Origin: Shinella pollutisoli
GTDB lineage: Bacteria; Pseudomonadota; Alphaproteobacteria; Rhizobiales; Rhizobiaceae
Direction: 5' to 3'
DNA length: 37,065 bases
Assembly (NCBI RefSeq): GCF_024609765.1
Contig: NZ_JANFDG010000040.1
Coordinates: forward strand, 1-37,065
Position numbers and translations under genes: made by a program
Notes under the pieces: generated by a model
What the model was told of the DNA's origin: nothing
Seen by the model: the letters and a program-made list of their open reading frames with translations, nothing else
Database searches by the model: none
Shown here: one piece after another, positions 7,706-17,624 of the stretch
Layout: each line of letters begins with the position of its first letter
Position numbering within the stretch: the first letter of the stretch is position 1

Positions 7706-8625
7706 TGATCTCCTACGTCGCCCGCCGCCTCCTGCAATCGGTCCTGATCCTCGTCGGCATCAGCGTCGTCACCTTCGTGCTGCTCTACCTGCTGCCCGCC
7801 GATCCGGCGCGCCAGATCGCCGGCCGCAGCGCCACCGCCGAGACGGTCGCCAACATCCGCACCCAGCTCGGCCTCGACCTGCCCTTCCACGAGCAGTACC
7901 TGCGCTACGCCAAGGGCCTGCTGCAGGGCGATCTCGGCCGTTCCTACCTGCAGAAGACCGAGGTCTCGACGCTGATCGCGTCGCGCCTGCCGGCGAGCCT
8001 GCTCTTGATGGCCGGCGCCATCACCTGCGAGCTGGTGCTCGGCCTTGCGATGGGACTGATCGCGGCGCTGAAGCGCGGCAGCGCGGTCGACAACGGGCTG
8101 ATGCTCGCCTCCTTCGTCGGCGTCTCGGCGCCGCAGTTCGTCATCGGCATCATGATGCTCTACGTCTTCTCGGTCGTGCTCGGCTGGTTTCCGATCGGCG
8201 GCTACGGCACCTTTTCCCACCTCGTGCTGCCGTCGCTCACCCTCGGCATCCTCGGCGCCGGCTGGTACGCGCGGATGATGCGCTCGTCGATGATCGACGT
8301 GCTGCGCCAGGACTATATCCGCACCGCCCGCTCCAAGGGCCTCAAGGGTCGCACCGTGCTCTTCCGCCATGCGCTGCCGAACGCGGTGCTGCCCGTCATC
8401 GCCATGATCGGCATCGACATCGGGCTGTTCATGTCGGGCATCGTCGTGGTCGAGAGCGTGTTCGGCTGGCCCGGCATCGGCCAGCTCGCCTGGCAGGCGA
8501 TCCAGCGCGTCGACATCCCGATCATCATGGGCGTCACGCTGGTCTCGGCCTGCGCCATCGTCATCGGCAATCTCGTCGCGGACCTGATCGCCCCGTTCAT
8601 CGATCCGCGCATCAAGCTTCGCTGA
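7705..8625 (+). CDS. DppB-type ABC transporter permease
   Basis: Second permease subunit, 306 residues. The N-terminus MISYVARRLLQSVLILVGIS is the standard DppB opening. LPADPAR, the RTARSKGLKGRTVLFRHALPNAVLPVI coupling loop and the VVVESVFGWPGIGQL block follow as in DppB/OppB. There are about six membrane segments. The start overlaps the previous stop as TGATG. It works with the DppC-type permease, the binding protein at 8683 and the fused ATPase at 11443. Confidence 0.9.
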   Translation: MISYVARRLLQSVLILVGISVVTFVLLYLLPADPARQIAGRSATAETVANIRTQLGLDLPFHEQYLRYAKGLLQGDLGRSYLQKTEVSTLIASRLPASLLLMAGAITCELVLGLAMGLIAALKRGSAVDNGLMLASFVGVSAPQFVIGIMMLYVFSVVLGWFPIGGYGTFSHLVLPSLTLGILGAGWYARMMRSSMIDVLRQDYIRTARSKGLKGRTVLFRHALPNAVLPVIAMIGIDIGLFMSGIVVVESVFGWPGIGQLAWQAIQRVDIPIIMGVTLVSACAIVIGNLVADLIAPFIDPRIKLR

Positions 8626-8682
8626 CCCTCCCAGTCGGCAAGGACCAGCAACCATAAGAGAACCAACCAGAGGAGAACGAAT

Positions 8683-10308
8683 ATGAAGAAATTCCTTCTT
8701 TCCGGCGTCGCGGCGTTCGCGCTCGCCATGACGCTGGCGCCCGTGGCGGGCGCCCAGGAGATCAAGCAGGGCGGCTCGATGATCGTCACCTACAAGGACG
8801 ACGTCTCCACGCTCGACCCGGCGATCGGCTACGACTGGCAGAACTGGTCGATGATCAAGAGCCTGTTCGACGGCCTGATGGACTACGAGCCCGGCACGGC
8901 GACACTGACCAAGGACCTCGCCGAGGACTACACGATCTCCGACGACGGCAAGGTCTACACCTTCACCCTGCGCAAGGGCGTGAAGTTCCACAACGGCCGC
9001 GAGATGACCGCCGACGACGTCAAATACTCGCTCGACCGCGTCACCGACCCGAAGACGCAGAGCCCGGGCGCCGGCTTCTTCGCCTCGATCAAGGGTTACG
9101 ACGCGATGTCGGGCGGCTCGGCCACGACGCTCGAAGGCGTCACGGTCGTCGATCCGCAGACGGTGAAGATCGAGCTCACGCGGCCCGACGCCACGTTCCT
9201 GCACGTGATGGCGCTCAACTTCTCCTTCGTCGTGCCGAAGGAAGCGGTCGAGGAACACGGCGCCGACTTCGGCAAGCATCCGGTCGGCACCGGCGCCTTC
9301 AAGCTCGGCGAATGGACGCTCGGCCAGAAGCTCGTCTTCGAGCGCAACACCGACTACTGGAACGCGGGCCTGCCGAAGCTCGACCAGATCATCTTCGAGG
9401 TCGGCCAGGAGCCGGTCGTGGCGCTGCTTCGCCTGCAGAACGGCGAGGTCGACATCGCCGGCGACGGCATTCCGCCGGCGAAGTTCCTGGAGGTGAAGGA
9501 CGACCCGGCCTATTCCAAGCTGATCGTCGAGGGCGGCCAACTGCACACCGGCTACCTCACCATGAAGACGACCATGAAGCCCTTCGACGACGTCAAGGTG
9601 CGCCAGGCCGTCAACATGGCGATCAACAAGGAGCGGATCGTCCGCATCATCAACGGCCGCGCGGTGCCCGCCAACCAGCCGCTGCCGCCGACGATGCCGG
9701 CCTACGACAAGACCTACGAGGGCTATCCCTACGACGTCGAGGGCGCCAAGAAGCTGCTTACGGACGCCGGATACGCCGACGGCTTCGAGACGGAGCTCTA
9801 CGTCTACAACACCGACCCGAACCCGCGCATCGCCCAGGCGATCCAGCAGGACCTCGCCGCGATCGGCATCAAGGCCGAGATCAAGGCGCTCGCCCAGGCG
9901 AACGTGATCGCCGCCGGCGGCGAGCCGGACCAGGCGCCGATGGTCTGGTCCGGCGGCATGGCCTGGATCGCCGACTTCCCGGATCCGTCCAACTTCTACG
10001 GCCCGATCCTCGGCTGCGCCGGCGCGGTCAAGGGCGGCTGGAACTGGGCCTACTACTGCAACAAGGACCTGGACGAGCGCGCGGTCGCGGCCGATTCCAT
10101 CGTCGACCCGGCCAAGGCCGGCGAACGCGAGGAAGCCTGGCGCGCGATCTACATGGACATCATGAAGGACGCGCCCTGGGCGCCGATCTTCAACGAGCAG
10201 CGCTTCACCATGCGTTCCGAACGCCTCGGTGGCCCGGATGCGATCTTCGTCGATCCGGTCCACATCCCCGTCCACTACGATCAGGTCTACGCGAAAGATG
10301 TGCAATAA
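8683..10308 (+). CDS. DppA/OppA-type ABC transporter substrate-binding protein
   Basis: Periplasmic SBP_bac_5 family binding protein, 541 residues, with a signal peptide (MKKFLLSGVAAFALAMTLAP, cleavage near AGA-QE). Family blocks seen are GGSMIVTYKDDVSTLDPAIGYD, the TFTLRKGVKFHNGREMTADDVKYSL region, GTGAFKL near residue 204, and YNTDPNPRIAQAIQQDLAAIGI. AGGAG lies before the ATG. Its final codons overlap the amidase start by 11 bases. Members of this family bind peptides, nickel, glutathione, opines and others. The amiCR and amidase context suggests a ligand carrying an amide group, but sequence alone does not settle it. Confidence 0.88.
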   Translation: MKKFLLSGVAAFALAMTLAPVAGAQEIKQGGSMIVTYKDDVSTLDPAIGYDWQNWSMIKSLFDGLMDYEPGTATLTKDLAEDYTISDDGKVYTFTLRKGVKFHNGREMTADDVKYSLDRVTDPKTQSPGAGFFASIKGYDAMSGGSATTLEGVTVVDPQTVKIELTRPDATFLHVMALNFSFVVPKEAVEEHGADFGKHPVGTGAFKLGEWTLGQKLVFERNTDYWNAGLPKLDQIIFEVGQEPVVALLRLQNGEVDIAGDGIPPAKFLEVKDDPAYSKLIVEGGQLHTGYLTMKTTMKPFDDVKVRQAVNMAINKERIVRIINGRAVPANQPLPPTMPAYDKTYEGYPYDVEGAKKLLTDAGYADGFETELYVYNTDPNPRIAQAIQQDLAAIGIKAEIKALAQANVIAAGGEPDQAPMVWSGGMAWIADFPDPSNFYGPILGCAGAVKGGWNWAYYCNKDLDERAVAADSIVDPAKAGEREEAWRAIYMDIMKDAPWAPIFNEQRFTMRSERLGGPDAIFVDPVHIPVHYDQVYAKDVQ

Positions 10309-11242
10309 CTGCAACTACACCATCCACGGCGCGCATCATCACTACGGGTGGGATCGTTCGATCCCGCCCGTGGAGAGGGTGGCGCCGGGCTCGAGGATCT
10401 TCTTCGAGTGCAGGGATTCCGGCAGCGGCCATTTCACGCCCGAAAGCACCGTCGCCGACGTCTCGACGCTGGACTTCACCAAGGTCAATCCGGTCACCGG
10501 CCCCGTCTATGTCGACGGGGCCGAGCCGGGCGACGCGATCAAGGTGACGATCCACGAGTTCGAGCCCTCGGGCTTCGGCTGGACCGCGATCATCCCCGGC
10601 TTCGGGCTGCTCGCGGACCAGTTCAAGGACCCGGGCCTGCTGCTCTGGAAGTATGACGCCTCCACGCTCGCGCCGGCACTCTACGGCAGCCACGGCCGCG
10701 TGCCGCTGAAGCCGTTTGCCGGCACGATCGGGCTCGCATTGGCCGAAGAGGGCCTGCATTCCGTCGTCCCGCCGCGGCGGGTCGGCGGCAACCTCGACAT
10801 CCGGGATCTTGCGGCGGGCTCCGTGCTCTACCTGCCGGTCGAGGTCGAGGGCGGGCTGTTCTCGATCGGCGACACCCATGCCGCGCAGGGCGACGGCGAG
10901 GTCTGCGGCACGGCGATCGAGAGCCAGATGAACGTCGCCGTGACGCTCGACCTGGTGAAGGACGCCAACCTCTCGATGCCGCGCTTCACCACGCCCGGCC
11001 CGGTGACGCGCCATCTCGACGCCAAGGGCTACGAGGTGACGACCGGCATCGGCACCGACCTGATGGAGGGCGCGAAGGCCGCGGTCTCCAACATGGTCGA
11101 CCTGCTCGGCAAGCAGTACAACCTGTCGGCGGACGACGCCTACATGCTGTGCTCGGTCTGCGGGGATCTGAGGATCAGCGAGATCGTCGACATGCCGAAC
11201 TGGGTGGTCTCGTTCTACTTTCCCCGCATCGTCTTCGAATGA
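10298..11242 (+). CDS. Acetamidase/formamidase family protein
   Basis: FmdA_AmdA family hydrolase, 314 residues, predicted to hydrolyse a short amide to ammonia and the carboxylic acid in the cytoplasm. Family features are the N-terminal HHHYGWDRSIPPVERVAPG, the SGSGHFTPESTV region, VNPVTGPVYVDGAEPGDAIKVTI, the GDTHAAQGDGEVCGTAIE block and the closing DLRISEIVDMPNWVVSFYFP. The start at 10298 (MCNNCNYTIHG) overlaps the binding-protein stop by 11 bases, with only a weak ribosome site (GCGAAAG), so it probably relies on translational coupling. CNNC at the N-terminus is a possible metal site, but this is not established. It is the only catalytic enzyme in the amiCR-transporter locus and so best indicates its purpose. 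Confidence 0.88.
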   Translation: MCNNCNYTIHGAHHHYGWDRSIPPVERVAPGSRIFFECRDSGSGHFTPESTVADVSTLDFTKVNPVTGPVYVDGAEPGDAIKVTIHEFEPSGFGWTAIIPGFGLLADQFKDPGLLLWKYDASTLAPALYGSHGRVPLKPFAGTIGLALAEEGLHSVVPPRRVGGNLDIRDLAAGSVLYLPVEVEGGLFSIGDTHAAQGDGEVCGTAIESQMNVAVTLDLVKDANLSMPRFTTPGPVTRHLDAKGYEVTTGIGTDLMEGAKAAVSNMVDLLGKQYNLSADDAYMLCSVCGDLRISEIVDMPNWVVSFYFPRIVFE

Positions 11243-11257
11243 GACGCTGCCGCTTCC

Positions 11258-11380
11258 CCTTCTCCCCGGCGGGGAGAAGGTGGCCCGAAGGGCCGGGTGA
11301 GGGGGTGGAGCACGCCGTAACTTCGCCTTCGGCGTCCCCCTCATCCCGCTGCCGCGACCTTCTCCCCGCCGGGGAGAAGG
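11258..11380. repeat. Rhizobial-type intergenic palindromic repeat element
   Basis: Two near-identical palindromes with 10-base arms, CCTTCTCCCC and GGGGAGAAGG, sit at 11258-11280 and 11358-11380, exactly 100 bases apart. Between them are smaller dyads (GGCCC-GAA-GGGCC at 11282-11294; CGCC-TTC-GGCG near 11324-11334) and complementary GGGTGAGGGGG / CCCCCTCATCCC segments. The whole 123 bases can fold into one large structure. Elements with this CTTCTCCCC/GGGGAGAAG core are widespread between genes in Rhizobiales (RIME-like). It lies inside the operon, between the amidase and the ATPase gene, and may alter mRNA stability or expression of the distal gene. Confidence 0.8.
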
Positions 11381-11442
11381 CGCAAGAAGAGACCTCGTAA
11401 TTCCACAGGCGACAACTCTGTATCCGAACCGGACAGCGCACC

Positions 11443-13235
<1,793 letters not shown>

Positions 13236-13239
<4 letters not shown>

Positions 13240-13718
13240 CTCTTGGCCGTCTCGAAATCGCCCTTCTGCGGCGGGGCGATGGGCTTGAAGAGCGTGCGGT
13301 CCGGCTTGATGTCGAGGAGCGGCGTGCCGTCGAGGCAGTCGAGGCCGCGCACGTGGACGCGCGATCCCTCGACCCGCTCCAGCACCACGATGGAGGTGCC
13401 GATCGGGTTCGGCCTGACCGGCGAGCGCAGCGAGAAGGTGCCGTGCACCTCACCGTTCGAGGCCGGGCTCTGCAGCACGAGGTCGCGGCGCGAACGGTCC
13501 AGCCAGTAAAGCACCTCCAGCCGCGCGAACCTCTCGATGCCCCTGAGCGCCGCCGTCCAGGGCTCGGAGACCTCCAGCGTGCAGGTCGGACCGTCGTGGC
13601 GGCCCTGCCGCGGCGTCTCCATGCGCGAGGTCCACGGCGTGCGGATGCGGCCGATGAAGACCAGTCCGGCATCCGTCGCCTCGGGCGGTTCGACCGCGAC
13701 CTCGTTCTCGCGCACCAT
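13236..13718 (-). CDS. trmO: TrmO-family tRNA (N6-threonylcarbamoyladenosine) methyltransferase
   Basis: UPF0066/TsaA (TrmO) family protein, 160 residues, which in E. coli methylates t6A37 of threonine tRNAs using S-adenosylmethionine. Diagnostic blocks are FIGRIRTPW, LYWLDRSRRD, GTFSLRSPVRPNPIGTSIVVLERVEG and LDIKP near the end; the SPxRPNPIG motif is the family signature. The start is taken at 13718, with AGGAGA eight bases upstream, although an in-frame ATG exists at 13745. A 9-base-arm dyad overlaps the upstream region. The stop (TAG) overlaps the stop of the fused ATPase gene. Confidence 0.85.
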
Positions 13719-13730
13719 GCAACGGTCTCC

Positions 13731-13747
13731 TAACGATATATTCATGG
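13731..13747 (-). repeat. Left copy of a 17-base inverted repeat
   Basis: Read on the minus strand this is CCATGAATATATCGTTA, identical to plus-strand 14203-14219. The two copies face each other across 455 bases that contain the small gene at 13795-14007. The identity ends abruptly on both sides. Confidence 0.7.
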
Positions 13748-13757
13748 AAATATATCG
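13734..13757. promoter_or_regulatory. Palindromic operator candidate upstream of trmO
   Basis: CGATATATT and AATATATCG form a perfect 9-base inverted repeat around CATGGA, immediately before the trmO ribosome-binding site. An AT-rich dyad of this kind in GC-rich DNA is typical of a repressor operator. The regulator is unknown. Confidence 0.5.
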
Positions 13758-13794
13758 CCGGTTACAGGCCGCATGGCAACCTGCTTTGCGCGGC

Positions 13795-14007
13795 CTAGAC
13801 CCGGTTGATGGTGGGCAGGTAGGTCATGACGTCTTCGCGTCGCCGCTCCTCGAGCGGCGCGATGTGCTCGTTCCAGAAGGCTTCCGCCTCCGGCGTCTCG
13901 TGCCGCCACTGCCGGGTGCTGATCTTGTTGTCGTCGATCTTGGCCAGCCGGCCGCCGCCGAGATCGAGATACCGCTTCGCCAGTTCTGCCGTGGACATGT
14001 GTTCCAT
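13795..14007 (-). CDS. Small protein of unknown function (70 residues)
   Basis: I do not recognise a named family. The start at 14007 is supported by GGAGG six bases upstream; a second ATG follows at 13998. The product is hydrophilic and charged, with no signal peptide or membrane segment: MSTAELAKRYLDLGGG, then DDNKISTRQWRHETPEAEAF and ERRREDVMTYLP. The coherent amphipathic sequence and good ribosome site argue for a real gene. It lies between trmO and the TonB receptor gene, all on the minus strand, with dyads on both sides. An iron-related role is possible by proximity only. Confidence 0.6.
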   Translation of the reverse strand: MEHMSTAELAKRYLDLGGGRLAKIDDNKISTRQWRHETPEAEAFWNEHIAPLEERRREDVMTYLPTINRV

Positions 14008-14133
14008 TGGACGCCTCCCTTGACGGTGACGGAGGTAAAGGCTGACCGCGGCCCGATTGTTCCGGCGGCCACCGGACGAGCGGTTCTGCAGGCAAGACGG
14101 CTCGAAACCGCACGCCCTAGGGACGAACGAAAA

Positions 14134-14160
14134 CGACCGATAAAATTGCATTATCGGTCG
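14134..14160. promoter_or_regulatory. Perfect 10-base dyad upstream of the small gene
   Basis: CGACCGATAA (14134-14143) and TTATCGGTCG (14151-14160) flank a 7-base centre, AATTGCA. There is no T-run on either side, so it resembles an operator more than a terminator. It lies 127 bases upstream of the 70-residue gene and downstream of the TonB receptor gene. Confidence 0.5.
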
Positions 14161-14202
14161 CTCGGTCCTCTCTTCCCGGGAGAGCTCCATTATGGCGCTA
14201 AG

Positions 14203-14219
14203 CCATGAATATATCGTTA
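14203..14219 (+). repeat. Right copy of the 17-base inverted repeat
   Basis: CCATGAATATATCGTTA, matching the minus strand of 13731-13747 exactly. There is no transposase or other sign of an insertion sequence between or beyond the copies. Confidence 0.7.
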
Positions 14220-14239
14220 TCGGCCCTTCCGGGGAAATT

Positions 14240-14261
14240 CCCGCCGGAGAATTCCGGCGGG
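14240..14261 (-). terminator. Stem-loop after the TonB receptor gene
   Basis: CCCGCCGGA (14240-14248) and TCCGGCGGG (14253-14261) form a perfect 9-base-pair stem with a 4-base loop, starting 7 bases past the receptor stop on the minus strand. It is followed by AATTTCCCC, a short T-run, so it is a plausible but not ideal intrinsic terminator. Confidence 0.55.
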
Positions 14262-14268
14262 GATGCGG

Positions 14269-16461
14269 TCACCAGGTCACGTGGGCCTTCAGCTTGAACG
14301 TGCGGCCTTCGCCGTAGCTGCACACGTCGACGCCCTGGCAGCTCGAGACGTAGGTCTTGTCGAAGAGGTTCGTCACGTTGAAGTCGATGCCCCAGTTGTC
14401 CTTCTTGTAGCCGATCTTGGCGTCCGCCAGCGTCGCCGACGGAACCTTCCGCGTGTTCTGGTTGTCGGCCCAGGAGGAGCCGAGATAGCGCACGCCGCCG
14501 CCGATCGTGACGCCGTCGTACCAGCCGTCGCCCCTCAGCGTGTATTCCGCCGAGGCGGAGGCCATGACGTCCGGCACGATGAACGGGGTCTTGCCGACCA
14601 CGGTCGGGTCCGTGTCCCTGGTGATCTCGAGGTCGAGCGCCGTCAGCGCCGCCGTCACCCGGAAGTCCTCGGTGACGTTGACCTTGCCTTCCAGCTCGAC
14701 GCCGCGCGAGCGGACCTCGCCGGTCTGGGTCTGCGCGAAGGGAATGGTCGGATGGGCGACCGCCACGTTCTCGCGCGTCAGGTCGAACAGCGCCACGGTG
14801 AAGAGGCCGTCGACGAAGGTCGGGCGGTACTTGATGCCGACCTCGTATTGCGTGCCCTCCTCCGGCTCGAACAGGTCGCCGTTGGCGAGCGTGCCGACCT
14901 GCGGGTTGAAGAAGGTCGCCGCGCTGGCATAGGGCGTGAGGCCGTTGTCGAACTCGTAGGCGAGGCCGGCGCGGCCGGACAGGGCGCCGCCGGAGCGCTC
15001 GTTGCGCGTGGTCGCCGCGACATAGTCCGTCGGCCCGTCGATCGTTTCCAGCGTGTAGCGGTCGTAGCGGCCGTTCAGCGTTACGAGCCAGCCGTCGCCG
15101 AACCGGATCTGGTCCTGCGCATAGAGGCCGATGCTCTTCAGCGTCAGGTCCTGGTCGGTATAGGTGAGCCGCGGCGTCAGCGGCTGGCCGTAGTCCGGAT
15201 CGAAGGGGTTGATCGTCGGCGTGGAGCCGAAGACGGACGAGGCCTGCACGTGGTCGATGTTGTAGTACTTGTAGTCGATGCCGGCGAGGATCGTGTGCTC
15301 GACGTCGCCGGTCTCGACCTTGCCCTCGATCTGGTTGTCGGCGAGCAGCGAGGAGATGCGCGAATGGTGCGTCCAGTCGATACGCGTCAGCTCGTCGGCC
15401 GTCGCCCAGCCGGACGGATAGAGGTTCGTCTCGCGGATGTCGGCGGCGCCGTAGCGCAGGCTCGAGCGCACCGTCCAGTCGTTGTCGAATGTGTGCTCGA
15501 ACTCGTAGCCGATGGAACCCTGCTCGCGCTCGTAGCTGTCGACGCCCGGTTCCGTCGCGTTGAAATCGGGGCGGATGCGCCCGTAGTTCACGCCGCCGAC
15601 GACGCGGTCGACCACTGTGCCCTCGTAGGGCAGGAAGCCGCCGCCGCCGTGGCTCTCGTCGATATGGCTGTAGTTGCCGAGCAGGGTGAGGCTCGTCCCC
15701 TCGTCCGGCTTCCAGGTGATGCTCGGCGAGACGAAGCCGCGCCAGCCGTCCTGGAAGTCGCTGTAGGTGTCGCCGCCAGCGATGCGCCCGTTGATGCGAT
15801 AGGCGACCGCGTCGTCGGCAAGGTCGTTCACGTCGAAGCCGAGATAGGCGTTGCCGGCGTCGTTGATGCCGGCCTCCACGGTGCGCTTCGTCTCGAAGAC
15901 CGGCCGCTTGCTGACATAGTTGACCATGCCGCCCGGATTGGTGCCGCCGTAGAGCACGGAGGCCGCGCCCTTCAGCACCTCGACGCGCTCGAGCCCGAAC
16001 GAGTCGATGTAGAAGGCGCCGAAGGCGAAGCTGTAGAGCTGCAGGCCGTCAAGATAGGTGCCCGCCGCCGTCGCCTGGAAGCCGCGGATGAACATCCAGT
16101 TCGTGTCGCTGTCGGTCCCGAAGGGCTGGGTGAAGACGCCGGACGTGTAGCGCAGCGCCTCGTCCGCCTTCTGCACGCCCTGGGCGTCCATCTCTTCGCG
16201 GCCGATGACCGAGACGGCCTGCGGGATCGCCGTCACGTCCGTCGCGGTCTTGGCGCCGAGGCGGGTATCCTTGGCGACGACGCCCTTCACCGGGCCGATG
16301 CCGCTACCGGCCGAGGCCTCACCCTCTCCCTGCCCCTCGACGACGACGGCCTGAAGCTGGGTCGTCGATTCCTCCTGCGCCGCGACCGCGTGCGGCAGGA
16401 GAAGCGCCAGCGAGGAAACGGCGCCGGCGAGAACCGATGCGCGAGACGAGATATAAGCCAT
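14269..16461 (-). CDS. TonB-dependent siderophore receptor
   Basis: Outer-membrane receptor for a ferric siderophore, 730 residues, of the FhuA/FoxA type. A signal peptide (residues 1-28, ending AVAAQ) is followed by an N-terminal region, a plug domain (about 60-170: TAIPQAVSVIGREEMDAQGVQKADEALRYTSGV, then FIRGF, YLDGL, VEVLKGAASVLYGGTNPGGMVNYVSKRP) and a long beta-barrel. The barrel ends in an aromatic residue (KAHVTW) as outer-membrane proteins do. Late in the barrel a Cys pair (SSCQGVDVC) resembles ferrichrome/ferrioxamine receptors. Which siderophore it takes up cannot be told. A RirA-type box lies 46 bases before the start, and an AraC regulator lies upstream on the same strand. Confidence 0.92.
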   Translation of the reverse strand: MAYISSRASVLAGAVSSLALLLPHAVAAQEESTTQLQAVVVEGQGEGEASAGSGIGPVKGVVAKDTRLGAKTATDVTAIPQAVSVIGREEMDAQGVQKADEALRYTSGVFTQPFGTDSDTNWMFIRGFQATAAGTYLDGLQLYSFAFGAFYIDSFGLERVEVLKGAASVLYGGTNPGGMVNYVSKRPVFETKRTVEAGINDAGNAYLGFDVNDLADDAVAYRINGRIAGGDTYSDFQDGWRGFVSPSITWKPDEGTSLTLLGNYSHIDESHGGGGFLPYEGTVVDRVVGGVNYGRIRPDFNATEPGVDSYEREQGSIGYEFEHTFDNDWTVRSSLRYGAADIRETNLYPSGWATADELTRIDWTHHSRISSLLADNQIEGKVETGDVEHTILAGIDYKYYNIDHVQASSVFGSTPTINPFDPDYGQPLTPRLTYTDQDLTLKSIGLYAQDQIRFGDGWLVTLNGRYDRYTLETIDGPTDYVAATTRNERSGGALSGRAGLAYEFDNGLTPYASAATFFNPQVGTLANGDLFEPEEGTQYEVGIKYRPTFVDGLFTVALFDLTRENVAVAHPTIPFAQTQTGEVRSRGVELEGKVNVTEDFRVTAALTALDLEITRDTDPTVVGKTPFIVPDVMASASAEYTLRGDGWYDGVTIGGGVRYLGSSWADNQNTRKVPSATLADAKIGYKKDNWGIDFNVTNLFDKTYVSSCQGVDVCSYGEGRTFKLKAHVTW

Positions 16462-16506
16462 GTGTCACCCCAAAACCCGGCCCGACCTGATCTCGGGCCC
16501 AATACA

Positions 16507-16521
16507 TGACTATCTACATCA
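16507..16521. promoter_or_regulatory. RirA-type iron box before the TonB receptor gene
   Basis: TGACTATCTACATCA fits TGA-N9-TCA, the iron-responsive operator bound by RirA in rhizobia. It differs at only three positions from TGACTATTATCATCA upstream of the araC gene. Its position, 46 bases before the receptor ATG, suits repression under iron-replete conditions. Confidence 0.6.
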
Positions 16522-16620
16522 ACTTTTCTTGGCCGGGCTTGTACGATCTTGGTGCCGATTGTCGGGTTTTGGTCCCTCTCCGGCGGCGTGCGGCCACTGA
16601 TGCAGAATCGCCACACTGCG

Positions 16621-17526
16621 TCAGCCGGCGCCGTTGCGTCGCCACTGCGACGGGGTGAGGCCGACCAGCCGCTTGAAGGTGCGCGTCAGGTGCGCCTGGT
16701 CGGAAAAGCCGGTGGAAACGGCGATCTCGGCGAGCGTGGCGCTCTCCCTGCAGAGCAGTTCCTTGATCTTGCGGATACGCGCCTCCATCTGCCAGCGCGA
16801 CGGCGGAATGCCGGTCGAGGCCTTGAAGGCATGGCTGAAATAGGTCTCGGACAGGCCGAGTTGGGCGGCGAGATCGTGCAGCCGGATCGTCTCGAAGCAA
16901 TGGGCGTCGATATAGTCGAGGCTGAGGGCGAGCTGGCCCCGCGACAGGGAGGGACGCGGCTTCTGCTTCTCCGGCCGCACCGAAAAGAGCGCGGTCAGCA
17001 GCGCATCGACGAGCCCCTCGCCGTAGCGGTCGTCATAGGGTTCCTCGCCCGCGCATTCCTCGGCGAGGAGCGAGACGATCGCCGCGAGCCGCGCATCCTC
17101 GAAGAAGAGCCGGGGGGCGCTGAGCCGATCGGGATCCAGCGCCTTGCCGAAGCGGCGGATCAGCGCCGATTCGGGCAGGTGGATGTCGAGGTGCCGCAGC
17201 GTCCGGATCCCCCGCGCGCGGCTGCATACCGTCACGCCGGCGGGGATATAGGCCATCGAGAGCGCGCGCTCGTGACGGACCGGCATGCCGCCGGCGGGAT
17301 CGGAAAGCTCGAAGACCCCGCCGCCCGTCATGTCGAGGATGGCGAAGAGGCGCGGATCGGGCGAGAGGTAGGTGCCGTGCGCATCCGCGCTGCAATCCAC
17401 ATGCCACGCGTCGACCACCACCCCGCCCCAGCGGCGCCAGCGCAGCTCCTCGACGACGGTGAAGCCGTGAGCGTCGCTCTGCATGCGCGGAAGAAAGCGG
17501 ATTTCCTCCTCAAGCCGGCGTCTCAT
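16621..17526 (-). CDS. AraC-family transcriptional regulator
   Basis: DNA-binding regulator of 301 residues. The C-terminal ~100 residues contain both helix-turn-helix motifs: IRLHDLAAQLGLSETYFSHAFKASTG and ATLAEIAVSTGFSDQAHLTRTFKRLVGLTPSQWRR. The N-terminal part is a cupin-like sensing domain without a recognisable ligand motif. The start at 17526 is favoured because GGGAGG precedes it; a GTG at 17577 would add 17 residues. It lies 159 bases upstream of the siderophore receptor gene, the arrangement of siderophore-responsive PchR-like activators, and its own promoter carries a RirA-type box. Siderophore sensing is inferred from context. Confidence 0.85.
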   Translation of the reverse strand: MRRRLEEEIRFLPRMQSDAHGFTVVEELRWRRWGGVVVDAWHVDCSADAHGTYLSPDPRLFAILDMTGGGVFELSDPAGGMPVRHERALSMAYIPAGVTVCSRARGIRTLRHLDIHLPESALIRRFGKALDPDRLSAPRLFFEDARLAAIVSLLAEECAGEEPYDDRYGEGLVDALLTALFSVRPEKQKPRPSLSRGQLALSLDYIDAHCFETIRLHDLAAQLGLSETYFSHAFKASTGIPPSRWQMEARIRKIKELLCRESATLAEIAVSTGFSDQAHLTRTFKRLVGLTPSQWRRNGAG

Positions 17527-17624
17527 CGGACCGTCCCTCCCGCAGGCAAGATCGTGTATCGTTTGCGAGTCCACCACCTTCGCCGGCGCACGGCAAGAGG
17601 CGCTATGTCAGCGCCCAGTATCAA

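Noticed and set aside
11258-11380. Repeated palindromes considered as a CRISPR array
   Set aside because: Only two copies, no regular spacers and no cas genes; it fits an intergenic palindrome element.
13731-14219. 17-base inverted repeats considered as insertion-sequence ends
   Set aside because: No transposase or target duplication is seen, and the enclosed 455 bases hold only the 70-residue gene and regulatory-looking dyads.
14263-16509. 748-codon open frame on the plus strand opposite the TonB receptor gene
   Set aside because: It is a shadow of the receptor gene in GC-rich DNA. The translation is rich in Arg, Val and Asp without domains, while the minus strand encodes a full signal peptide, plug and barrel.
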